A stretch of 64,000 nt of DNA, taken from the NCBI RefSeq assembly GCF_032884065.1, contig NC_088879.1:23484038-23548037 (forward strand), written 5' to 3'. Positions 36,343 through 48,830 of the stretch are shown one piece after another. The translations under genes and the position numbers were made by a program. Positions within the stretch are counted from its first letter, which is position 1; the number at the start of each line of letters is the position of its first letter. This DNA comes from Artemia franciscana. Its lineage: Eukaryota > Arthropoda > Branchiopoda > Anostraca > Artemiidae. The notes under the pieces were generated by a model that saw nothing but the letters and a program-made list of their open reading frames with translations, was not told where the DNA came from and did no database searches.

Positions 36343-38054
36343 ATTAAATAAAAAAAAAAACAAGTTTTTTTAACTGAAAGTAAGGAGCAACATTAAAACT
36401 TAAAACGAACAGAAATTACTTCGTATATGAAAGAGGTTGCTTCCTCATCAACGCCCCATTCTTTACGCTAAAGTTTGACTCTGTCTATCAATTCTTCTTT
36501 TTAAAACAGTAAAAAACTTTAGCGTAAAGAGCGGGGCGTTGATGAGCAAGCAGCCTCTTTCATATACGAAGTGATTTCTGTTCGTTTTAAGTTTTAATGT
36601 CGCTCCTTACTTTCAGTTAAAAAAACTTGTTTTTTTTTATTTAATTTCTGAACGTTTTTGAATCAATGCATGTTTTGATTTTGGCTCTCCGCAGAGGAAT
36701 AATTAAAACGAAATTTGCATTTATTTTTTTTTGGCTAAATGGCTTTCTCATGATTTTGATTGAATGATTTTGAGAAAAAAAGAGCGAGGGAGGAAGCCTA
36801 GTTGCCCTCCGATTTTTTGGTTAATTAAAAAGGCAACTAGAACTTTTAATTTTTTACGAATATTTTTATTAATAAGAGATTTACGTAACTTAAAAATTAC
36901 CTTACGTGAAGAACTTTTGTATTCTCATATTTTTATTACATATATGAGGGGGTTCGCCCCCTTGTCAGATCCTCGCTCTTTACACTAAAGCTTAAATTTT
37001 GTCCCAATTCATTAAGAATGACTCCAGCATCACAAAAGCCGTAGAATAGATAGCTGAAATTACTAAAAATACTTTAACGTAAAGAGCGAGGTATTAGGAG
37101 GAGATGAGCCCCTCAAATGGGTAATAATTTCTGTTTTTTTTTAAGTTTTAATGCTGCTCCTTACTTCCAGCTGAAAGTACTTTTTCATATTTATTTTTTC
37201 ATTGTGTTTTTAAATAATGCTAGTAAATCCTGCGCTCCCTTCATGGAGATTTTCATCCCCCATGACAAATTATCGATGGAAAGTTCCCCCAGCATATCCC
37301 CCTCTTCTCAACCCCTCCCCCAACCAAAACATCCTCCTGAAAACGCCTGTACACTTCCCAATAACCATTACAATATGTAAGCATTGGTCAAAGTTTGTAA
37401 CTTGTTGCCCCTCCCATGGGGACTGTGGGGGAGTAAGTCGTCCCTAAAGACATAGTTATAAGGTTTTTCGACTACGCTGAATAAAATGGCTATCTCAGAA
37501 TTTTGATCCGTTGACTTTGGTAAAATAATTAGCGTGGGAGGGGGCCTAGGTGCCCTCCAATATTTTTGGTCACTTAAAAAGGGCACTAGAACTTTTCATT
37601 TCCGTTAGAATGAGCCCTCTTGCAACATTCTAGGACAACTGGGTCGATACGATCACCCCTGGGGAAAAAAAAACAAAAAACAAAAAAACAAATAACCACG
37701 CATCCGTTATCTGCCTTCTGGCAAAAAATACAAAAATCCACATTTTTGTAGATAGGAGCTTGAAACGTCTACAGTAGGGTTCTCTGATACCCTGAATCTG
37801 ATGGTGTGATTTTCGTTAAGATTCTATGAGTTTTAGGGGGCGTTTCCCCCAATTTTCTAAAATAACGCAAATTTTCTCAGGCTCGTAACTTTTGATGGGT
37901 AAAACTAAACTTGATGAAACTTATATATTTAAAATCAGCATTAAAATGCGATTCTTTTGATGTAGGTATTGGTATCAAAATTCCATTTTTTAGAGTTTTG
38001 GTTACTATTGAGCCGGGTCGCTCCTTACTACAGTTCGTTACCACGAACTGTTTG
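36343..38054 (+). mobile_element. F2 element, full length
   Basis: About 1.71 kb. The 5' end is an A-rich tract, then AGTAAGGAGC-AC and the foldback (36350-36645). The interior has the same landmarks as the copy at 5451. The 3' end at 38030-38054 has AGTTCGTTACCACGAACT and TGTTTGAT. The insertion split a locally duplicated unit. A frame of 76-87 codons in the interior (about 37120-37447) is discussed in the findings. Confidence 0.92.
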
Positions 38055-38159
38055 ATTATTAAAAGCTATGAGCCGTGATTTTGTCTTTTTCAATTTCCTT
38101 CTTACTGTACCGATTGGGTGACAAGAACACTTGAAACTGAAATGTGGAAACAATTATGT

Positions 38160-38620
38160 GCATTCTCGAGCACTAGTTGCCTATTAACTCACTTTCGACT
38201 CTTAAAAAGGCACTAGATCTTCCAATTTCCAATCAAATAAGTCTCCTATAAAGTTTACACAGCTACCTCTTCCACAAAAGCCTTATATGGCCCCTGGGGC
38301 AAAAATTACAACACCTGTCCACAGTCTCTAGGGGGTTGTGTCACCCTGTAGTTATTGTAATTTGATATTTAGACAATTTTGATCAAAATGAAAATCTCAA
38401 AACTTTGATTGGAAGCATTTGGGGAAAAAAGGACACGAGGGGGCTATATACCCACTAATTACTTTTGATTTTTAAAAAGGACACAGGAACTTCATGGAGA
38501 GGAGGCTAGTTACCTATCCAATCACTTTTGGATCCTAAAAAGGGCAATAGAATTTCCAATTTTTGATTGAATGATACTCATCTAAAATTTATACAACCAC
38601 CTTTTTAAGTACCTCTAAGG
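38160..38620. repeat. Diverged tandem pair related to F2 interior
   Basis: Two segments of about 300 bp share CTAGTTGCCTAT/CTAGTTACCTAT, CTTAAAAAGGCACTAGA/CCTAAAAAGGGCAATAGA and CCAATTT--AAT. These also resemble the TTAAAAAGGGCACTAGAACT segment of F2. They are probably old F2-derived DNA. Confidence 0.5.
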
Positions 38621-38759
38621 AAAAAAAAAGTAAATAATAGTAAAACATTAAAACATTTTGGTCTTTTCTAGAACACTGTAGTGTTGCCTCTGATACCTGA
38701 GTTGCAGCTTATAATATTTTATTGAAAAAGAGATTAATACTATATTGAAGACAAATGAT

Positions 38760-40528
38760 CAAACAGTTCGTGGTAACGAACTGTAGTAAGGAGCAACCCG
38801 GCTCAATAGTAACCGAAACTCTAAAAAATTGAATTTTGATATCAATAGCTACACCAAAAGAATCGCATTTTAATGATGATTTTAAATATATAAGTTTCAT
38901 CAAGTTGAGTCTTATCCATCAAAAGTTACGAGCCTGAGAAAACTTGCCTCATTTAAGAAAATAAGGGGAAACACTCCCTAAAAGTCATAGAATCTTAACG
39001 AAAATCACACCATCAGATTCAGCGTATCAGAGAACCCTACTGTAGAAGTTTCAAGCTCCTATCTACAAAAATATGGAATTTTGTATTTTTTGCCAGAAGA
39101 CAAATCACGGGTGCGTGTTTATTTATTTTTTATTTTTATTTTTATTTATTTTTTTCCCAGGGGTCATCGTATCGACCAAGTGGTCCTAGAATGTCGCAAG
39201 AGGGCTCATTCTAACGGAAATGAAAAGTTCTAGTGTCCCTTATAAGTGATCAAAAAAATTGGAGGGCATCTAGGCCCCCTCCCACGCTCATTTTTCCCCA
39301 AAGTCAACAGATCAAAATTTAGAGATAGCTATTTTGTTCAGCATATTCGAAAACCATAATAACTATGTATTTGGGGATGATTTACTCCCCCACAATCCTT
39401 AGGGGAGGGGCTGCAAGTCACAAACTTTGACCAGTGTTTACATATAGTAATGGTTATTGGGAAGTGTACAGACGTTTTCAGGGGGATTTTATTTTGCTTG
39501 GGGGGGGGCTCAGGGGAGGCGGCTATGTCGGAGGATCTTTCCTTGGAGGAATCTGTCATGGGGGAAGAAAAATTCAAGAAAAAGGGCGCATGATTTTCTA
39601 GCATTACTATAAGAAAACAATGAAAAATAAACATGAAAACGTTTTTTCAAATGAAAGGAAGGAGTAGCATTGAAACTTAAAACTAACAGAGATTATTGCG
39701 CATATGAGGGGTTCTAAAAATACTTTAGCATAAAGAGCGAGGTGTTTAGGAGGAGATAAATACGTCGCTCTTTATGCTAAAGTATTTTTAGTAATTTCAA
39801 CTATTTGTTCTACGGCCTTTCTGTTTCAGGGGTCGTTCTTAAAGAATTGGGACAAAACTTAAGATTTAGTGTAAAGAGCGAGGTATTAACCAGGATACAA
39901 ACCCCATTGTATACATAATAAAAATATAAGATTATGAAAGTTTGTTACGTAACTTGCTAATTTATAAGTTACGTATATTTTTTACTAATAAAAACGTTCG
40001 TTAAAAATTTAAAGTCCTAGTTGCCTTTTTAAGCAACCGAAAATTTGGAGGGCAACTAGGCCTCCTTCTCCACCCCATATTTCTCAAAATCGTCTGATCA
40101 AAACTAAGAGAAAGCCATTTAGCCAAAAAAAGAATTAATATACAAATTTTATTTTAATAATTTATGTGCGGAGAGCCAAAACCAAACATGCATTAATTCA
40201 AAAACGTTCAGAAATTAAATAAAAAAAACTATTTTATATAGCTGAACGTAAGGAGTGATATTAAAAATTTAAACGAACAGAAATTACTCCGTATATAAAA
40301 TGGGTTGTCCCCTCTTCTCTTATGCATGGGTTGTCCCCTCGCTCTTTATGCAAAAATTTGACTCTTTGCCACAATTCTACTTTTTAAAACAATTAAAAGC
40401 TTCAGCGTAAAGAACGAGGGATTGCGAAGAGGACAACCGATTGCATATACAGAGTAATTTCTGTTCGTTAAAATTTTTAATGTCGCTCCTTACTTTCAGC
40501 TAAAAAAAATAGTTTTTTTTATTTAATC
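38760..40528 (-). mobile_element. F2 element, full length
   Basis: About 1.77 kb. It starts with CAAACAGTTCGTGGTAACG and runs through all F2 landmarks to a foldback at about 40210-40528, ending in a T-rich tract and TATTTAAT. It is more diverged from the 5451 and 36343 copies than they are from each other, and the foldback arms themselves differ by several changes. Confidence 0.92.
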
Positions 40529-41048
40529 AGAGACTAGTAACGACATTTGAACATCGGGTAGCCAAGTTCACTAATTTAAAAAAAAAAAAAACCGGAACCA
40601 AAAATCAAGCATTTATTCATGCACAAAATTATTATAGGCTCAAGGCGCGCGCATAAGAGTGGGTAGGGAGGTAGGCCAAGCAACTTTGGTTCACAAAATT
40701 TAAAATTGGGGAGAATAATGCATTTTCAATAACTACAGGGGAGAGGCAAATTTGTCTTTTATTCCATGGAATTACAAAAATCACATTTTCCATGAAAATA
40801 TCATCAGTAAAGAAATGTTTAAAAATACAGGGGGCACATACCTCCCAGCCCCTTCCCAAAATGGATACCACTGAGAGATTCCTCAACCAAAATATAAGAA
40901 ATTAGCGATTTTCCCAATATATTTTCCACTCAATTTGCCAATTTTAGGTGATTTATAAGTAGTGTCTCGTAAAACAATTCATTCCTAAGGACGTACTGTA
41001 CGGTTTGACCAGTTCATAAGCTGTGTTAGTCATTATTTTTTTTCCTCT
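40529..41048. other. No gene recognised
   Basis: Short unassigned stretch. The 40632-40886 minus frame has no recognised domain. Confidence 0.4.
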
Positions 41049-43815
41049 TTTTATGGTACTTGGTATTAACCAAGTGACATATAGCAATCGCCAATTCTGT
41101 CGGTCTGTCTGTCTGTCTGTCAGTCCCGGTTTTGCTACTTTAGGCACTTCCAGGTAAGCTAGGACGATGAAATTTGGCAAGCGTATCAGGGACCGGACCA
41201 GATTAAATTAGAAATAGCCGTTTTCCCGATTTGACCATCTGGGGGGGAATGGGGGCCCGGTTAATTCGCACAAAATAGAAAAAATGAAGTAATTTTAACT
41301 TATGAGCGGGTGATTGGATCTTAATGAAATTTGATGTTTGGAAGGATATCGTGTCTTAGACCTTTTATTTTAAATCCTGACTGGATCTGGTGACATTCGG
41401 GGGGGGGGGGGGGCTGGGAGGGGGAAACCTAAAATCTTGGAAAACACTTAAGAGTGGAGGGATCGAGATGAAACTTGATGGGAAAAATAAGCGCAAGTCC
41501 CAGATACATGATTGAGATAATCGGAACTGATTCGCTCTCTTTGGGGTAGTAGGCGGGGGGAGTAATTCTTAAAAATTAGAAAAAATGAGGTGTTTCCAAC
41601 TTACGGACGGGTGATCGGATCTCAATGAAATTTGATGTTTAGAAGGATATCGTGTCTTAGAGCTTTTATTTTAAATCCCGACCGGATCTGGTGATGGGGG
41701 CGGGGAGTTGGAAACCTAAAACTTGGAAAACACTTAGAGTGGAGGGATCGGGATGAAACATGGTGGGAAAAATAAACACAAGTCCTAGATAGATGATTGA
41801 CATAAACGGAACGGATCCGCTCTCTTTGGGGAAGTTGGGGGGGGGGGGGGGGTATTTCTGAAAAATTAAAAAAAATGAGGTATTTTTAACTTACGAACGG
41901 GTGATCGGATCTCAGTGAAATTTAATGTTTAGAAGGATATCGTGTCTTAGAGCTTTTATTTTAAATCCCGACCGGATCTGGTAATGGGGGCGGGGAGTTG
42001 GGAGGGGGAAACCTAAAACTTGGAAAACACTTAGAGTGGAGGCATCGGGATGAAACTTGGTGCGAAAAAAAACACGAGTCCTAGATACATGATTGACATA
42101 ACCAGAACGGATCCGCTCTCTTTGGGGTAGTTGGGGGGGGGGTTAATTCTGAAAAATTAGAAAAAATGAGTTATTTTTAACTTACGAACGGGTGATTGGA
42201 TCTCCATGAAATTTGATATTTAGAAGGATATCGTGTCTCAAAGCTCTTATTTTAAATCCTGACCGGATCTGGTGACATTGGGGGAAGTTTGGGGTGGGGA
42301 AACCTAAAATGATGGAAAACGCTTAGATTGGAGGGATTGGGATGAAACTTGGTTGGAAAAATAAGCAGAAGTCTTTCATACATGATTTACATAATTGGAA
42401 CGGATCCGATCAATTGCGGGGGGGGGGGGTAGTTCTGAAAAATAAGAAAAAATGACGTATTTTTAACTTACGAAGGAGTGATAGGATCTTCATGAAACTT
42501 CATATTTAGAAGGACCTCGTAACTCGGATATCTTATTTTAAATCTCAACCGGATCAAGCGTAATTGGGGGGGGGGGGGGCAGTTGGGGGGACCGTAAATC
42601 TTAGAAAACAAACTTACGAACGGGTGATAGGATCTTAATGAAATTTGATGTTTGGAAGAATATCGTGTCCAGAGCTGTTATTTTGAATTCCGACCAGATC
42701 TGGTGACATTAGGGGGAGTTGGAGGGGGAACCGAAAATCTTTGAAAACGCTTAGAATGGAGGGATCGGGATGAAACTTGTTGGAGATAATAATTAGAAAT
42801 CTTAGACACGTTATTGACACAACCGGAACGGATCTGCTCTGTTTGGTAGAGTTGGAGGGGGTTAATTCAAAAAATTAGGTATAATGAGGTATTTTTAACT
42901 TACGAAGGATGATCTGATCTTAATGAAATTTAAAGTTTGGAAGAACGTCGTGTCTCAGAGCTTTTATTTTAAATCCCGACTGGATTCGGTGACATTGGGG
43001 GGAATTGAGGGGGGAACCTAAAATCTTGGAAAACACTTAGAGTGGAGGAATCGGGATGAAGCTTGGTGTAAAAATAAGCACAAGTCCTAGATACGTGATT
43101 GACTTAACCGGAACGGATCCGCTCTCTTTGGGTGAGTTGGGGGTGGAGGGTTAATTTTGAAAAATTAGAGAAAATGAGGTATTTTTAACTTACGGAGGAG
43201 TGATCGGATCTTAATGAAATATGATTTTTGGAAGGATATCGTGTCTAAAAGCTCTTTTTTTAAAATCTCAACCTGATCTCGTGACATTGGGGGGAGTTGG
43301 AGGGCACATAAAATCTTGGAAAACGCTTAGAGTGGAAAGACTGGGATTAAACTTGGTGACAAAAATAATCGTAAGTCCAAGAAACGTGAAAGACATAACC
43401 GTAACGGATCCGTTCTCTTTGGGGGAGGAGGGTTAATTTTGAAAATTAAAAAAAAACAAGGTATTTTTAACTTAGGAAGGAGTGATCAGATCTTAATGAA
43501 ATTTCATGTTTAAAGGATATCATGTCTCGGAGTTCTTGTTCTAAATCCCGACCGGATCCGTTGACATTGGAGAGAGTTGGGAAAGGCCTAAAATCTTGGG
43601 AAAGGCTTATAGTGGAGGGATCGGGATGAAACTTGATTGGAAAAATAATAGACACCTGATTGACATTGGAACGGAAAAGAGAGCGGAACGGACCCGCTCT
43701 CTTTGAGGGAGTGGGGGGGGGTAATTTTGAAAAAATAGGTATTTTTTACTTGCGAAGGAATGATCGGATCTTAATAAAATTTAATCTTTGGAATGATATC
43801 ATGTCTCATGATAAA
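41049..43815 (-). mobile_element. F1 element, long tandem core, 5' end missing
   Basis: The 3' end is intact: hairpin ACTTGGTATTAACCAAGT near 41057-41074, then (GTCY)n at 41097-41127. About nine core units follow. The anchor GGATATCGTGTCT or a variant lies near 41344, 41645, 41935, 42226, 42512, 42657, 42943, 43233, 43514 and 43793, so spacing is 279-301 bp except one of 145. Each unit has two G-rich runs (for example 41399-41412 and 41836-41851). The copy stops at about 43815 without the 5' terminus. No coding capacity. Confidence 0.92.
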
Positions 43816-44404
43816 AATCAAACCTAAACTAAAAATCAAGCATTCAAACAAATAATTCCAGACAAATAAGTCCTTTATTTTCTAACATCTACTAAAATAT
43901 ACAAATATTTGTCTAAAATTAGAATATATATTTTCAGTGAGTTCTTCATATTCAACTCGGTACCTTCAAGGAAACACCAAAATATTAAGAAAATTTACTT
44001 TTACAACCTCTGAATTATATTGTAAAACCTCTTAATTATATGGTTCTAAGAAGTGTTTCACTTTACTGTCACCATCCATCCTAATTATCAAATATACAGA
44101 CCATATCATATATTCTCAGTAAAATTGCCTATTGTTTTGTGCTGTTCATGTTACTGGTTTGCTTGTTAAATACTTTAGGATGTGAAAATAGTTTTGACAA
44201 TTTATGGAGTTTCTCTTAGCAAGAGAGAATGCTATTCTGATAACAAAGCTCAACAACGTTAAAATCATGGAATGAAATATGTTATTAGTGTACAGTTCAG
44301 TGTAATCATAGAAGGAGATATGGGACTAGTGTGCAGTTCAGAAAAAGAAGACGAAAATACAGTTAAGTTTAGAAAATAACTTTGAAAAATATGAAAATAT
44401 TTAT

Positions 44405-44650
44405 TTAAATCATTCTTAAAGGAATTACACTTTACTTTACATTCAACCCTCTTTAAATTATAAATACACAGCACAAATTACATATTTGCCATACATTTTC
44501 TGTTTTTTTTTTTTTTTTTGTTTTTTTTTGTCAATGTTGCTTCAACCTTAAAAAGGCCCTAAAATACTTACATATATCATTAACAAGTTTTACACATTAT
44601 TTACCCCTTAACCCCTCATGATATTTAAATATATAGCTAGTCCCAAATTA
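44405..44650. repeat. Dispersed repeat, copy 1
   Basis: Shares TCAATGTTGCTTCAACCTTA, AAATACTTACATATAT and flanking text with 46060-46330 in the same orientation. Both contain TTAAATTATAAATACACAG-like or AGCAAATATACAGCCCAA-like segments ahead of a T-rich stretch. Confidence 0.75.
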
Positions 44651-46059
44651 TAAATCCTTTATGCATCTTTTAGTAGTTCACTCTATTGTTTCAACCCAAT
44701 TTGTTCCCATCACCTGATCAGTCATAATGATCAGGATAATCATGAGCAGCTACTTGATGATCATAATGCTGGCAATTGTGATTTAAGATAAGACCTATGA
44801 AGTTAAGCAAAATTGACAAATTCAAGTGAAGAAAATGCAAGGGAAGTTTACAATTTGTGCTACAAGTTTTAATTTTAAGATTCTATTAGGTCTTTAAAAC
44901 TAACTAAGTGTGTTGAAGGTTTTTAAAGTTTTTTTTCTGATTTCTAAGATGATACCTTCAGTAAAACCCTGATAGTGCATCACTCACTTAGTCTTAGGCT
45001 ATATAAAAACAACTCCCCAAATAATGTATGAAATTCTTACTCTATAATTTTAAGTTATTATCAGTGAATTACATTTTCTGGTTCTCTTCTATGACATTAT
45101 TAGGGGGGGGGGGGGTTGCTGGAGATGAACATTCCAAAATAAGGAAATAAAAAAATTGAGAAAACAAACTATCCCTCTATTTGTTCCAGCATGTCACCTT
45201 CTTAAAACAAACCATTCAGACCTTTAGCTATTTTGCCAAATTGGTTAGAAAAAAAAGCACAATTAATAGCTAAATGTAAGGAGAGATTATATTTAGACTT
45301 ACGAATAGATGTTTAACAAATATCAATCACAAATATCATATGGGTAAATGTGCAGTTTAAAACATAATTTAGCTAGAATAAAAGTGACTATTAATTGAGG
45401 CTTTGCCTTTTCTCATAGGGTCCAGAATTGGAGGTACCAAAAAGGTAATGCAGTCCAAAGTTGCCAAAAGTTTAAAAGCATGTCTAAGAAACCTGTTAGG
45501 TTTGAAACCTTGGTAAAATTCTAGTTTAGCATTGTATTTGAATACTGATTTTAGCATTGATGAAAACTTCTTACTTATAATTTTTGTCAATATGGACAAG
45601 ATTTTATACCTAACATAGCAGCAAGTTGAACAGATGACATGATTTTTTTTTCTATGCTTTCGAAACATAATAATCAATTGAGATTAAAAAGCCCTCTGGT
45701 GGTTCCATATAGTCCAATGATTATCTAAAATACTTAAAGAATGTCTCTAATAAAAATGTCTCTAATAATCAGGATGTCTAATAATCATTTTTACTCCAAA
45801 TATTCTACATATCTCAATATCACATTTTGATAAATTATGCACTTGGTTGCCTGTAGAGAACAACTACAAGCTGAAAAGATGACCAAGTTAATGTAGGAGC
45901 TAATAAGCATAACAGTACATATCAAACACAGAAATATTTGGTGCTAATGAAGAACTAATCTTCCTCGGAAGAAAACATAGGGTGAGTGTAAATTTCAGTA
46001 ACATCAGGAAACGCTATAAATGGAAACGATATAAATTTTAAAAATCCAAAAATACTTTA

Positions 46060-46330
46060 TTATATTTCACAGAAAAGACCTTTATTTAACTTTACCCCAG
46101 TCCTCTTTAATGAGCAAATATACAGCCCAAGTTATGTATTTCTGTGACATCATTCTGTTTCTCTATTTTGTCAATGTTGCTTCAACCTTAAAAAAACCTA
46201 AATACTTACATATATTGTTGCATAAGTGATTCACATTACTTTAACCCTAAAAATCTACTTATGTCCAAAAATATAGCAAAACACAAACTATTCAGTCAAT
46301 AATTTGAAAATAAATATATTTGGCTAATTA
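46060..46330. repeat. Dispersed repeat, copy 2
   Basis: Second, diverged copy of the 44405-44650 repeat, about 1.65 kb downstream. No terminal inverted repeats or coding content seen. Confidence 0.75.
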
Positions 46331-46649
46331 ACTATAATCTCATTTAAGGGAAAGAAGAATATATATGGGTTAGGTAAAGTGAAGTTCTTTAAAGAATGAT
46401 ATGAGCGAGTGCATTAGGATTTTTAAGCTTTATAGTGTTTATTTCTGACAAAGAGTAATTCTGTACATTCACCAAATACAAAACAAAATGAGTAGATTTT
46501 CAACTTGTCCCTGTGTTAAATATACAGTCTTATTTAAGGATAACCAATATCTGGTGATAAAAGTTTAGATTACCCGACCTTTGCACCTAATCCCGACGAT
46601 TAACATAAGCAAAACTAGGTAGGTAATGAGAAATAAGACAAATAAAAAT

Positions 46650-47260
46650 AATTTCGATCAGGAGTTCTATCAGATCCCCCCAGTCTAGAATTATCCCTGG
46701 AATGTTCGTCCCAGGAAATTCACCACGCCTCCCCCCCCGTAGAAAAATTGTCCCCATGAAAACTCAACTCAAGCACAAAATCCCCTCCCACACAAAAAAA
46801 AAATATCTTATACCTTTCCAATAACAAATACAAGGCGAAAGAAATGGATAATTTTTTATAACTTAGACCTATCCCCAGGAACTGGAGGGGGGAGGACCAT
46901 TTCATCTCCAAATCCATAGTTTTAGGGCTTTCAACCTACTCAGCAAAATGATTATCTCAAAGTTTTGATGGGATAATTTTTGGGGGGAGGGAGAATAGTT
47001 GCTATGTAATATGTTGGTCATTAAAAAAGGGTACTAAAACTTACAATTTCAATTCAAATGAGCCCTCCTTCTATGTTCTAAGGAAATTGGTTGTATACAA
47101 TCACCCATGGGGAAAAAACAACAACAAATAAACATCAAACCATGATCTTTTTTCTGACCTAAATGCAAAATTCGAATTTTTTGGAGATAAAAGTTTGAAG
47201 ATAAGAGCTTGAAGTAGGGATCTATAATACATTGAATCTGTTTAAGAGATTTTCATTGCT
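46650..47260 (+). mobile_element. F2 element, old diverged fragment
   Basis: Matches the middle of F2 in order but with many changes: CCCATGAAAA, CCTTTCCAATAACAAATACA, GGGACGAA-like text, TTAAAAAAGGGTACTAAAACT, AATGAGCCCTC, CAATCACCCATGGGGAAAAA, and AAAATTCGAATTTTTTGGAG. Neither end is present. It shows the family has been in the genome for a long time. Confidence 0.7.
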
Positions 47261-47369
47261 TTTCCTGAGACCATAATAATCTCAATCACTTGACTTTTTA
47301 ACTTAAGCACTTAATTTTTAATTTTAATTTTTAACAAGCACTTAAGTTTGATTTTTTAACAAGCACTTG

Positions 47370-48830
47370 GAATTTTCAACTCGGAATGTTACAATATTGA
47401 AAAAACAATATTGTATTAACATCTTAAATGATGAATACAGAGGTTTCAAACTCTATCTATTAGGAATTTCAGAAACTCATATCCTTTGGGTAAGAAACAT
47501 GAAATTATTTGGCATATATATATATATATATAATTTATGTATTTGGGAAGGAAGTATGGGGTATACTTGCAGGGTATAGGACTCATGGTTAATAAGGAAG
47601 CTACTAAGTCTTTGGAGGTAGGGAAGGTATTGACAATAGGGTAAGTGGCTCATTTTATGACTCGAAATCAAAGGAAAATTAGTGTAGTAAGCTGACCAAT
47701 TAAGTCAGAAATTGATTTTAATTAAACCAATACAACGGAGTGCAACAACGGAAATTATAAGAGGTTATAAAGAGGTTTGGAAATAATGGGTTTCAGATCA
47801 TAAGCTATAAAATGGACCACCAAACAAGAGCTGACGGAATTGCTATGGAGATACGGGATTTTGTAATACCCGCTTTCTTGTTTTAAACAGGGGGTGCGGT
47901 CAGAGCGTATATATATATGCCTGTTTTATGATAACGTGGTCATAATCTTTAAACTATTTTAAATACTTCTGGATTTTGAAGTGTTTTGGGATTGTAAGTC
48001 CTATATGATTTAATTATCATTTTATGATTATCTCTATAACCAAAGTCAAGTCTTACATCGTTGTCTGCCATGAAATTCAATAAAAGTAATATTATACCAA
48101 ACATCTCTACAACATTAGTTGAGCTTCTCAACTATACCAGTAGGACACCATTATAATTAGTAAGAACAAAATGCTACTCTAGATTTGAATCATTCTTAGG
48201 ATCGTACCCATATCCCTTCCACGGGCATGGTTGACAACCCATTATAGTATTACCACAAAACCTACTCTACAACATTAGTTATAGTAGTATATGTCCCTGT
48301 AGAACCAGCTATTGGTGATAGCAGTGATCCAGATGAATTTACTTTCAGAACAAGAAAAAGGTTAGGGTCCCATTTAAAAATAGGACATTTTTATTAAGCA
48401 ATTTTTATGCCCAGATCGGCAGAACAAGGAATAGATGATATCTTAGCCTAGATACATTTGGTATGCGAAATTCAGCATCAATGGTTACAGATAGCTCAAA
48501 TTTTGTATGCAAACAATCTAGTTATAACCAATACAGCATTTCGTCATAAAATGACCAATAAATTAAAAACGTGTTCACATGATGGTGAGACAGCTAACCT
48601 TGTTGATAGTATTTTTGTAAACCTAAGACTGGCAGGATCATCATAAGATGCAGGGTAAATATGAGTGCTATTATTGATCTTAAAATTCAATATCATCATC
48701 TAGTAGAGACTAAAAATAATAGTAGCCTAATGAAATATAGTAATACTCAGATTGATGATTGCCCTAAACTGAACATGAAGCCACTATTGACTTCACTATT
48801 TGAATATGGATTGTGAAACTTTGTATTTTA
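47370..48830 (+). pseudogene. LINE endonuclease domain, remnant
   Basis: Plus-strand frames recall the apurinic-type endonuclease domain of RTE/CFDP2-like LINE proteins. LLGISETHILWV is the conserved SETH motif (about 47457-47490). GYTCRVGLMVNKEATKSLEV, VAHFMTRNQRKISVV, VVVYVPVEPAIGDSSDPDEF, NNLVITNTAFRHK and DGETANLVDSIFVNLRLAGS follow at intervals as in that family. There are many stops, frame changes and unrelated stretches (including a short TA run near 47515), so it is an old relic. The reverse-transcriptase half is not present. Confidence 0.75.

Larger units (their letters stand above)
43816..46649. other. Mostly single-copy AT-rich DNA
   Basis: No gene recognised over 2.8 kb except the repeated segment listed separately. 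A T-run lies at 44502-44519 and a G-run at 45102-45114. The frame at 45369-45677 (minus, 102 codons) has no family resemblance I can name and could be chance. Confidence 0.5.

Noticed and set aside
41049-43815. Regularly spaced repeats that might be mistaken for a CRISPR array
   Set aside because: The unit is about 290 bp with no short repeat and unique spacer pattern, the DNA is eukaryotic, and the ends are those of a mobile element.
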